In this document: piece by piece, positions 7,586 to 14,796 of the stretch | Position numbering within the stretch: position 1 is the stretch's first letter | Layout of the letters: the number at the start of each line of letters is the position of its first letter | Source of the DNA: a virus | Virus record (IMG/VR): IMGVR_UViG_3300046328_000373 | Location: 1 to 50,205 of that record | Direction: 5' to 3' (one strand) | Length of the DNA stretch: 50,205 nucleotides | The notes under the pieces: generated by a model | The model's input: only the letters and a program-made list of their open reading frames with translations | The model's database searches: none | Told to the model about the DNA's origin: nothing | Position numbers and translations under genes: made by a program

Positions 7586-8440
7586 ATGGAAGATTACAAT
7601 GAAGACCTAACGGTCCTAGTCCAGTGTTTGGCCGCTACGTTTGGTACCGAAGTAGGTAGTGCTGTAAAAGACAAGTTTGACCAAGTGCTGGCACTTGGTG
7701 AAGTTGACATTAACGCCCTGCAAGCTCAGATCACAGCTCTGAACGCCCTGTTGGCTGCTAACACCTCTGGCGACACTTTGACTGCTCAGTCAATCTTGGC
7801 TCAGTTGGCTGCTCTGGATTCCCGTTTGGACGTTTTGGAAGGCTCTACCGCACTTGCTGACCTGCAATCTGCTGTAACCGTTATCCAGAATGCTCTGACC
7901 TCGGAAACTGCTGCTCGTGAAGCTGCTGACGCTGCTAACGCTGCTACTATCGCTTCTGCCGAAACCGCTATCGCCGCCTTGGCTGCACAAGTTGCAACCT
8001 TGGAAGCCGCTGGCCCAGGTACTTCCGGCTGTGACTGCGTTGCCATCAACGCTGCCATCGCTGAGCAAGCTACCGCCTTGGCAAACCTGCAAGCTTCTGA
8101 CGCTGCTCAAGCAACTCAAATCGCTGCTCTGCAGACTGCTGTTCAAGGTCTTTCGGTTAATACCGCAGCTATCACTGCTGCTACCGAAGCTGCTGCTGCT
8201 GCCCAAGCCGCTGCTGCTGCTGCCCAAGCTACCGCTTCTGCTGCCCAGTCCGCTGCTCAAGCTGCTGCTACTGCAGCAGCCGCTGCTCAGGCTGCTGCTG
8301 ACGGCGCTGCCGGTGCTGCTGGTGCTGCTGGTATCAGCATCCACACGCTGAAGCTGGAAATCAAGAACATCAACTGCGCTGCTGTCGGAGCTTCGTTCCG
8401 TAACGCTATGCGTGCTCAGATGTTTGCACCTGCCAACTAA
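7586..8440 (+). CDS. Alanine-rich coiled-coil fibre protein
   Basis: A 284-residue protein. I chose the ATG at 7586 because AAAGGAG ends 5 bases before it; an upstream TTG reading has no such site. Residues about 30-240 are almost continuous alanine-rich heptads (AALDSRLDVLEGST, IAALAAQVATLEAAG), interrupted near residue 150 by a cysteine pair (SGCDCVA). Residues about 245-255 read GAAGAAG, then a short conserved-looking tail (ISIHTLKLEIKNINC) follows. This is the pattern of a trimeric fibre shaft. Alanine is mostly GCT, unlike flanking genes, as in the capsid genes, which suggests strong translation. It may form a head or tail whisker; the attachment site is unknown. Confidence 0.65.
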   Translation: MEDYNEDLTVLVQCLAATFGTEVGSAVKDKFDQVLALGEVDINALQAQITALNALLAANTSGDTLTAQSILAQLAALDSRLDVLEGSTALADLQSAVTVIQNALTSETAAREAADAANAATIASAETAIAALAAQVATLEAAGPGTSGCDCVAINAAIAEQATALANLQASDAAQATQIAALQTAVQGLSVNTAAITAATEAAAAAQAAAAAAQATASAAQSAAQAAATAAAAAQAAADGAAGAAGAAGISIHTLKLEIKNINCAAVGASFRNAMRAQMFAPAN

Positions 8441-8450
8441 AGCGGACGAG

Positions 8451-8475
8451 GGTGGGGCCTAGGCCCCACCTTTTT
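8451..8475 (+). terminator. Rho-independent terminator whose T tract touches the next start codon
   Basis: A perfect 20-base palindrome at 8451-8470 (GGTGGGGCCT then AGGCCCCACC) is followed by TTTTT at 8471-8475. The ATG of the next gene begins at 8476. GAGG stands just 5' of the stem, so with the hairpin folded a Shine-Dalgarno sequence would lie about 6 bases from that ATG. It should end most transcripts of the alanine-rich fibre gene and may also serve the next gene's initiation. Confidence 0.8.
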
Positions 8476-8658
8476 ATGCAGACACCAGACTTCAAATACA
8501 TTGTGCTACGCAGAGCTGAAAGGCTTGAGGTATGCGCCACTTGTCCAGAAAAGAAGCAATCTTATGGGTTTGAAGTGTGTGGTTTGTGCAATTGCGTCTT
8601 GGCTGGGAAGGCTACTCTTCCGACCAACGGATGCCCCCTTAAAAAATGGAAAGAGTGA
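8476..8658 (+). CDS. Small cysteine-rich, probably zinc-binding phage protein
   Basis: A 60-residue protein with CATC, then CGLCNCVL, then GCPLKKW. This spacing resembles a short family frequent in phage late regions (CxxC, CxxCxC, CPxxKW) and predicts a zinc-knuckle fold. Its function is not known. I chose the ATG at 8476; an upstream GTG lies inside the terminator stem. No linear Shine-Dalgarno sequence precedes the ATG, only a hairpin with GAGG at its 5' base. It ends 4 bases before the next gene. Confidence 0.65.
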   Translation: MQTPDFKYIVLRRAERLEVCATCPEKKQSYGFEVCGLCNCVLAGKATLPTNGCPLKKWKE

Positions 8659-8662
8659 CCCT

Positions 8663-11600
8663 ATGGCCAACTTCACGATAACCAGCGCACAGGTCATTAC
8701 TGAGCTGACAGGCAAAGCAGGTTCGGACTCGTACTTCATTAACGGTGGCTCGCTGGTCATTGACTGCGACTCCCGGTACGGCCCCAACCAATCCCCCACT
8801 TCAGGCCCCCTAGGCAACGTGCAGGTCTCGACAACCTTGGGAGGCCTCTTCAAACTTGACGGCTCTAAGGTTCGCCTAATCCCCTTTACCGGAGGGGCCG
8901 GCAATGTCCCCGCGCCGGGGTCTCAAATCAGCCAAGGCACAGCCACTGCAGAGTTGCTGTGCGTTATGTCCTCCAAGATGGGCGGCTCAACCTACACCGC
9001 AGGCATGCCCGGTACGGGGTGGCTGAAGGTTCGTGTCACTGCGGGCGCCTTCGCTGCAGGCAGGTTGGCGGGCATTGATGCTGTAGCCTCCTCACCGGAC
9101 GAGACCGGATGGATGGTAGTTGTCGGGGTTGAAGACAAATCCTTTGTAGTCCCACGGCTCGGCCAGATGGTGGTCGATGGTAGGTGGTTTTCCGTAGGCT
9201 CCACGTCAGGCCTGAGAGGCCAGAATCTGAATCTCCCCCACTTCTCCGCCGACAACTCCACGTTTTACCCTGGAGTAGAGGTTGAGACCGCACCCGGCTC
9301 AGGAATTTACGACTTTTGGGCCAATGTAGGGGTCAAGTTTAAGGGCTCTACCGTATCTACCGACTCTCGTAGTCGTTTTGTGCATATCAGCACCAACGGG
9401 GTAGTCACACTTGGCCGTGGGCTGGACAACGCCAACGCCGGACTCCTGCCGCCTGCAGGGTGTGCAGTGCGAATCCCCAACATCATCCTGCAGAACTGTG
9501 GCTCCAGCCGAAGCAACAACTCTGTGCATGACACACTGAACAGCCGCTACGAGGCATCTTTTGGGGGAGGCGGAACCTTGGCCCACTCCATCAGCACCGG
9601 TGCATGGTACTGGAACGTCGGGCAAGCTTGGAGTATGGACGCTACTGACCTGCACTCGTGCGACCAAGTTTGCATCAGCCGTATCACGCAGGCCCCAAAC
9701 CTTGACCGTATTCACGTAGGCTTGAGCACTCGCCCCAACTTCACGGCGGCCAGCGCCCTGCTGATTCAGCAGTGCCGAAATGGCGGTACCGTAGGCTCTG
9801 TCAGCGGTGTGCGAGCCGAGGGTACCAGCAACAGTGGCTACGCTGTAACCATGCAAAACCTGTACGGTGGGTGGGAAGTGGCTAAAGTTCGCGCAGTCTA
9901 CGCCAGCGACTGCACCGCCGTCAGCGGGTCACTATTTCTGAACACCAACGACGACCTGACTATCAGCAAGGCTGAAGTTGTCGGTAAGCGCCTGCTCAAG
10001 TATGCCTGCAAACGGGTCACGGTAGAGCACTTGGTCTATGCTGACAACGTGAAGGCCACCACCGGAACCTTGGCAGCCTGCTGCGCGGTAGAGGCGCTCA
10101 ACCAATCCATAGACTGCAGAGTGTTGCGTGTAGACAACTGGCCTGACGCACCGGTGACAGGCCCCTACAACGGAGTCGTGTACGCCAACACCACCGAGAA
10201 CCTAATAGTGCGCGGTGTAGGTAGCCAACAAACCCCATTCTCCGGCGGAGGCTTCACTGGCTCCCTGTTTGCCGACGGTGGCAACAACACCAAGCCTAAG
10301 TTTCAACGGTGCTGGTTGACCGGCCTGCGCTCAGGACTCAACCAAGGCAACGCCTCCACGACTGGGCTCGTGATGGAGAATTGCTACCACACTGACGCCA
10401 GCAAGACTCAAACAGTCTCACAGTCCGAGGCTACATCTCGCGGTAACCGCCACAACAGCGGCACACTCTCCACAAACTACACTGGCACCACAGGCACGGC
10501 GTTTATGGACGCGTTTACAGGCGACACGACAGCCCGAGTGTCGCTTGTGATGACCGAACCGCTGACCAGCGACGGCGTTATGCAGGTCTTGGCCGGCACA
10601 CCTAAGTTCAGCGGTACCGGGGCCATCGTGATGCAAAAAGGCGACATCGCTACGTGGACCATGCCCTATTTCGTGCTCGGCTGGACAAACCTCACAGCCA
10701 TGAATGTGAGCGCCGTGAACCTGACCCTGCACTCTGTGAGTTACGACATCGACAAGGGTGTAGGCTTCAGTGGTGTGTTCAGAGTGCTAAGCAACACAAA
10801 CCTGGCAGCAGAGGGCGGCCTCGACCCAGCCATAGGCTTCAAGTTGCGGGTGAAGGTTGAGTGTACCGCCTCGAACTACAGCAACGCACTCTCGAACATC
10901 ACCGTCACAGGTGTCACTTCGGTGACACTGCAGAACGCAGCCTTGTACCCAATGGACGTGCCGATGGCGACCATGCACATCGAAGGCCTCAAGTTTGGTA
11001 GCAACATCACGGTGACTTTGGACGGCGAGCAAGTATTCGCCGGGGCATGTGTTACGGCTACGGCTGACCTCACATACCGCCACCGGCCAAGTGCGACCAA
11101 TTGCACAGTAGTGGTGTCCAAGCCAGGCTACCACGAGGAAGTGCTAACCTTGGTAAACGCCCAGAGAATCTCCATCCCGGTGTGCCAGCAAGAGCTTGGC
11201 GCTCCAGTCGTCGTAGGCGGGCCTTCCAGCGAAGTTTCAGATATAGCCGCCGCCGTGCAGGCCATTCTGCTGGATGACTTCTCCGCTTTGGATGCTCGTC
11301 TGTCCAACCAAATGCACGACGCTTACGACCCCAACCAAGAGTGGTTCGTTATCACTAAAGACGGCCAACACCTCCTTGGCGTCACAACCCAGAACCCCTA
11401 CGTTATGGGGCTGCCAGAAGGGACAGGCATCGCAGAGTTCACCGGACAGATACCTGACTTAAACTTCAGTACATGGGACTTCGGTGCTGATATGTTCAGA
11501 AGCTCTCTCACTCCCCGCCTGAACTTCATATCTAGATTCACCATAGCGGAGTTGACCCTTATGCGGGCCAGCACTGACCCTGTAGTGAAGGATATTCTGG

Positions 11601-11719
11601 AACGCTTTGACGCAAAGAGCTACGTGAATCTTCAAGAGCAGCTTACAATCGACTCTGTGAACCACCTAGCGAGTTCCGGGCTGATTGCCCCAGAGCGAGC
11701 GTATGAGATACTTGCATAA
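8663..11719 (+). CDS. Large right-handed beta-helix-like virion protein
   Basis: A 1018-residue protein. The start at 8663 (MANFTITSAQ) is chosen because a longer reading to 8501 only overlaps the cysteine-rich gene. Residues about 1-750 are repetitive and beta-rich with many short turns (GSLVIDCDSRYGPN, TVGSVSGVRAEGTSNSGY), as in pectate-lyase-like spikes. A small beta domain follows near residues 770-860, and the last 140 residues are helical (FTIAELTLMRASTDPVVKDI). The N-terminal phrase DSYFINGGSLVID resembles TDYFINGAACVS in the next protein, so the two are probably related. It is a likely spike, fibre or capsid-bound adhesin; an enzymatic role on host polysaccharide is possible but no catalytic residues can be assigned. 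Confidence 0.65.
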   Translation: MANFTITSAQVITELTGKAGSDSYFINGGSLVIDCDSRYGPNQSPTSGPLGNVQVSTTLGGLFKLDGSKVRLIPFTGGAGNVPAPGSQISQGTATAELLCVMSSKMGGSTYTAGMPGTGWLKVRVTAGAFAAGRLAGIDAVASSPDETGWMVVVGVEDKSFVVPRLGQMVVDGRWFSVGSTSGLRGQNLNLPHFSADNSTFYPGVEVETAPGSGIYDFWANVGVKFKGSTVSTDSRSRFVHISTNGVVTLGRGLDNANAGLLPPAGCAVRIPNIILQNCGSSRSNNSVHDTLNSRYEASFGGGGTLAHSISTGAWYWNVGQAWSMDATDLHSCDQVCISRITQAPNLDRIHVGLSTRPNFTAASALLIQQCRNGGTVGSVSGVRAEGTSNSGYAVTMQNLYGGWEVAKVRAVYASDCTAVSGSLFLNTNDDLTISKAEVVGKRLLKYACKRVTVEHLVYADNVKATTGTLAACCAVEALNQSIDCRVLRVDNWPDAPVTGPYNGVVYANTTENLIVRGVGSQQTPFSGGGFTGSLFADGGNNTKPKFQRCWLTGLRSGLNQGNASTTGLVMENCYHTDASKTQTVSQSEATSRGNRHNSGTLSTNYTGTTGTAFMDAFTGDTTARVSLVMTEPLTSDGVMQVLAGTPKFSGTGAIVMQKGDIATWTMPYFVLGWTNLTAMNVSAVNLTLHSVSYDIDKGVGFSGVFRVLSNTNLAAEGGLDPAIGFKLRVKVECTASNYSNALSNITVTGVTSVTLQNAALYPMDVPMATMHIEGLKFGSNITVTLDGEQVFAGACVTATADLTYRHRPSATNCTVVVSKPGYHEEVLTLVNAQRISIPVCQQELGAPVVVGGPSSEVSDIAAAVQAILLDDFSALDARLSNQMHDAYDPNQEWFVITKDGQHLLGVTTQNPYVMGLPEGTGIAEFTGQIPDLNFSTWDFGADMFRSSLTPRLNFISRFTIAELTLMRASTDPVVKDILERFDAKSYVNLQEQLTIDSVNHLASSGLIAPERAYEILA

Positions 11720-13509
11720 TGGCCGCCGCAGCATACACCACCGACCTCACTGTCCTATCCTTAGCTCAGACCACCACAGGTTGGTCTGAGCCGGGTACGT
11801 GGACTTCGGGTGGCCTGCCTGCGGCTGAGACCGATTACTTCATTAACGGCGCAGCCTGCGTATCCAAGACCTTCAACTCGGTAAGCCTTGGAGGTTTAGT
11901 CTACACTGCGGGCGCAGGTGTCACTATCCCTACCGACGGCGCGTTCCTTTGCTGGCAATATTTTGCCGCACCCAATGCGTTGAACACCTTGGCCAACGGA
12001 GGTATTCGGCTGATTGTGGGCAGCAGCACGGCTGCCTTCAAGTCATGGTTCTTGGGTGGAAGCAACACGTACCAGTACGGCGGCTGGCAAAACCTTGCTG
12101 TAGACCCTTCACTCACTGCCGACGCTACTGTGGGGACACCTACAGCGACCCTGCTCACCTTTGGCTGGGCCGCTAACAACAACAACGCTGTTGCCAAGGG
12201 TAACCCGTTTGCTGCCGGCGCTCTGCGGTACGGACGCTGCGAGTCTCGTATGAATGGGGGAGACCTTGCCAACGGTTACGCAACATTCGCAGGTTATGCA
12301 GCACAGAACGATGCGGTGGCCAACCGTTGGGGCCTGATTCAGGCTGTAGACGGGGGCTACCTTTGGCAGGGGTTGATGGTCCTGGGCCATACCTCTGCAG
12401 TGGACTTTCGTGATAGTAACACTCAGGTCTTGGTGGCCAATACTACAAAGGTCAGCAATAACTTCAACCGAATCGAGATTCGCAACGCCGCCAGTCGGGT
12501 AGACTGGACCGGCGCATCCTTTCTGGCCTTGGGCACAGTATCACTTGGACGCCTACAAGTAGTGGACAACGCCGTAGTTAATATTGACGCCTGCTCTTTT
12601 ACAGGCATGGATTCCTTTGCGTTTTTATCTGCCAGCACCTTGAGCGACTCTACGTTTCGGCGCTGCGGCATCGTGACACTGGGCGGTGCGGCCTTCGACG
12701 GTTGCACGTTTGACCGGGCCACGGGCACCACTGCGGTGACGGGCACCCCAGCCCAATGCGAGTTGGTCACCAACGCCAGTTTTGTGAGCGACGGCACAGG
12801 TTACGCCATGACTGTGACAGGCACGGCAGCCAATATGACGCTCACCAACGTGGGGTTTTCAGGCTACGCCTCTGTCAGCGGTTCTACAGGCAACGAGGCC
12901 ATATTTGTCAACATCGCCACAGGTTCCATGAATCTGACCATCACCGGCGGAGCAGTTCCAAGTGTTCGCACCGCAGGCGCTGTTGTTACGGTTATCTCCG
13001 GGGCCGTGAACGTGACGGTGACTGCTGTGACCGCTGACGGAGCAGCGGCTGCCTCGGCAAACGTACTTCTGAAAGCTGCAGCCGGCGGACCGTTCCCGTC
13101 AGGTGTGACTGTCACTATCGTCAACAGCGGCACTACTGCGACGGTCACGCACACAGGGCACGGCTTGGCTACAAACGACAAAATTGGTATCGAAGATGCC
13201 AGCCTTCCTGCCAACAATGGGGTCTTTGGTATCACTGTGACAGGGGCCAACAATTACACATATACTATGGCCAGCGCCCCCGGAAGCAGCCCGACTGGCA
13301 CCATCAAGGCTACCTTCGTTCTGCTCAAAGGGTTGACCAATGGGTCTGGTCAAATCAGTATGAGCCGAGTATTCCCTAGCAACCAACCAATCACTGGCTG
13401 GGTGCGAAAGTCCTCTACCCAGCCTTATTACAAGACTGGGCTCATTTCTGGCTCTGTGTCCAGTGCGTCAGGCGCTGCGTTCACTGGCCTACTTCTGACG
13501 GACCAATAA
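11719..13509 (+). CDS. Beta-helix-like virion protein with C-terminal Ig-like segment
   Basis: A 596-residue protein starting inside the previous stop (TAATG). Residues about 1-440 are beta-rich and repetitive, with a phrase (ETDYFINGAACVSKTF) matching the N-terminus of its upstream neighbour. Residues about 455-535 form an Ig-like or beta-sandwich segment (TATVTHTGHGLATNDKIG, GANNYTYTM), a module seen in phage surface proteins. The end is a small beta domain (GWVRKSSTQPYYKTG). It probably assembles with the 1018-residue protein. Position before the protease suggests a head- or neck-associated appendage, but tail attachment cannot be excluded. Confidence 0.6.
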   Translation: MAAAAYTTDLTVLSLAQTTTGWSEPGTWTSGGLPAAETDYFINGAACVSKTFNSVSLGGLVYTAGAGVTIPTDGAFLCWQYFAAPNALNTLANGGIRLIVGSSTAAFKSWFLGGSNTYQYGGWQNLAVDPSLTADATVGTPTATLLTFGWAANNNNAVAKGNPFAAGALRYGRCESRMNGGDLANGYATFAGYAAQNDAVANRWGLIQAVDGGYLWQGLMVLGHTSAVDFRDSNTQVLVANTTKVSNNFNRIEIRNAASRVDWTGASFLALGTVSLGRLQVVDNAVVNIDACSFTGMDSFAFLSASTLSDSTFRRCGIVTLGGAAFDGCTFDRATGTTAVTGTPAQCELVTNASFVSDGTGYAMTVTGTAANMTLTNVGFSGYASVSGSTGNEAIFVNIATGSMNLTITGGAVPSVRTAGAVVTVISGAVNVTVTAVTADGAAAASANVLLKAAAGGPFPSGVTVTIVNSGTTATVTHTGHGLATNDKIGIEDASLPANNGVFGITVTGANNYTYTMASAPGSSPTGTIKATFVLLKGLTNGSGQISMSRVFPSNQPITGWVRKSSTQPYYKTGLISGSVSSASGAAFTGLLLTDQ

Positions 13510-13510
13510 C

Positions 13511-13609
13511 ATGGCAATATGGACTATGATCATGCTGTTCAACGGGGTTGCCCTGCTGCACCTGTGCGACCTGCTAAGCCGTCCTGATGAGGAAAAATTT
13601 TATGAGTGA
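13511..13609 (+). CDS. Tiny predicted membrane peptide
   Basis: A 32-residue reading that begins 2 bases after the previous stop: MAIWTMIMLFNGVALLHLCD and a charged tail. Residues 2-19 are hydrophobic enough for one membrane segment. It overlaps the next gene by 8 bp. No linear Shine-Dalgarno sequence is clear, but start-stop proximity allows re-initiation. It could be chance; the fit into an otherwise empty 90-base gap is the main support. Confidence 0.4.
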   Translation: MAIWTMIMLFNGVALLHLCDLLSRPDEEKFYE

Positions 13610-13799
13610 CCTGTACCAAAGAAACTTCGAGGCTGTAGCGCAGAAATTGCGGGAGATGGACTCTCGACTGTGTGACCAAGACGTGAAGATTCGCTCCTTG
13701 AGCGGTCAAGTGTCTGACCTGTCACTATCCCTACAAAACCTGCAACAGCAGGTAATGATAGCCCGTGCCATGGCTACAGGGCGAGGCCCTAGCACCTAA
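13602..13799 (+). CDS. Small coiled-coil protein
   Basis: A 65-residue protein. The ATG at 13602 is chosen over one at 13587 because GAGGA lies about 8 bases upstream of it. Residues 8-50 form a clear heptad coiled coil (AVAQKLREMDSRL, VSDLSLSLQNLQQQ). It lies between a beta-helix protein and a conserved structural protein and may trimerise with one of them or act as an assembly factor. No family is recognised. Confidence 0.55.
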   Translation: MSDLYQRNFEAVAQKLREMDSRLCDQDVKIRSLSGQVSDLSLSLQNLQQQVMIARAMATGRGPST

Positions 13800-13801
13800 C
13801 C

Positions 13802-14404
13802 ATGGCCGTCAGCATCAACTACCTCACTAAAGTCATAAACGTCCCGAAACCGTTTATGACTTTAGTTACGCCTACTCTATACGAGTTGGACGTAAACGCC
13901 TTGAGGCTTGCACTCAAGGACCTTGAGGACGACCCTGACGGTATGTTTGCAGTAGATACTCACCGCCACAACACAGCGGTGAGTCTTTCCGGCGTTACGT
14001 ATGCCCGGATTTTTGAAGTGATAAATGGATACACAGTTGAGTTTGAGGATGGGCAGTACGCGGTCAAATGTGTAGGGGCCAACCACAACTTGGCAGACGT
14101 TAAAGTCCTGAACCAAGTCAGCCTGATTATCGGAAATTCCGCAGGCTTGGTGGAAGTCGGTACAGGCGGCAGCGGCTCGTCACCTACAGCAGCCCAAGTA
14201 GCTTCTGCTGTATGGTCTCAAGCACTTGAAGGCCTGACCGCCGAGGAGATGATGCGTATCATGCTCGCAGCCTTGGCTGGCAAGCGCCAAGGCTTAGGCA
14301 CACCGACAGAAGAGTACATGGCCCAAGACGGCCTGACTCCACGAGTGACCTTGGTAGCCGACACAGCAGGCAATGGAACCCCGGTCCTGAACGGGGCACC
14401 GTAA
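13802..14404 (+). CDS. Conserved phage structural protein of unknown role
   Basis: A 200-residue protein with a characteristic stretch (ALRLALKDLEDDPDGM, DTHRHNTAVSLSGVTYAR, INGYTVEFEDGQYAVKCVGA) that I recognise from a family common in siphophage structural regions, often beside proteins with beta-helices. The C-terminal part holds a flexible Gly/Ser segment and a short helix (TAAQVASAVWSQALEGLTAE). Its role in the virion is not established to my knowledge. Its stop overlaps the next start as TAATG. It is probably part of the appendage made by the genes from 5665 onwards. Confidence 0.65.
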   Translation: MAVSINYLTKVINVPKPFMTLVTPTLYELDVNALRLALKDLEDDPDGMFAVDTHRHNTAVSLSGVTYARIFEVINGYTVEFEDGQYAVKCVGANHNLADVKVLNQVSLIIGNSAGLVEVGTGGSGSSPTAAQVASAVWSQALEGLTAEEMMRIMLAALAGKRQGLGTPTEEYMAQDGLTPRVTLVADTAGNGTPVLNGAP

Positions 14405-14796
14405 TGTTTAAGGGCTCGCTCTACAAGAGTGCCCTGTACGCCGGTCTGCTGTTCGGGGCCGTAATTGCCATCGAGCTTCCGAAGCCGGTAGCGGATTATC
14501 AGTTTCGGCCTGCAAAACTTGGGCAGAAAGTCACCCTCAAGGCCTACCACAAATTAGGCAGTACGGCGTATGACGCAAGACTCGCCGAGCTTTTAGCCAA
14601 AAGCGCAACCGTCCAAGTCGTTACAGGGGCGGAATTCACTGCCAACTTCGGGAAGCTTGGGGCTAATACCGCCTCCAAAGTTGCTCTCATTCCTGTAGAC
14701 TCACTACTTAAACGTGGCCGCTTGGCCGCTGAGGGCTATAAAGACATTTCTGATGAGGAATTGGTAGCCCTACTCATGGAGATACTTGATGTTTGA
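14404..14796 (+). CDS. Unknown protein with one hydrophobic N-terminal segment
   Basis: A 130-residue protein coupled to the previous gene by TAATG and overlapping the protease gene by 8 bp. Residues 8-24 (KSALYAGLLFGAVIAIEL) are hydrophobic and could be a membrane anchor or a buried helix. The remainder is mixed alpha/beta with a helical end (ISDEELVALLMEILDV). No family is recognised. Its place before the prohead protease suggests a head-assembly link, by position only. Confidence 0.5.
   Translation: MFKGSLYKSALYAGLLFGAVIAIELPKPVADYQFRPAKLGQKVTLKAYHKLGSTAYDARLAELLAKSATVQVVTGAEFTANFGKLGANTASKVALIPVDSLLKRGRLAAEGYKDISDEELVALLMEILDV

Noticed and set aside
7790-8344. Long serine-rich reading frame on the minus strand opposite the alanine-rich fibre
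   Set aside because: It is the complement of GCT/GCC alanine repeats; low-complexity Ser/Gly composition and no ribosome binding site.
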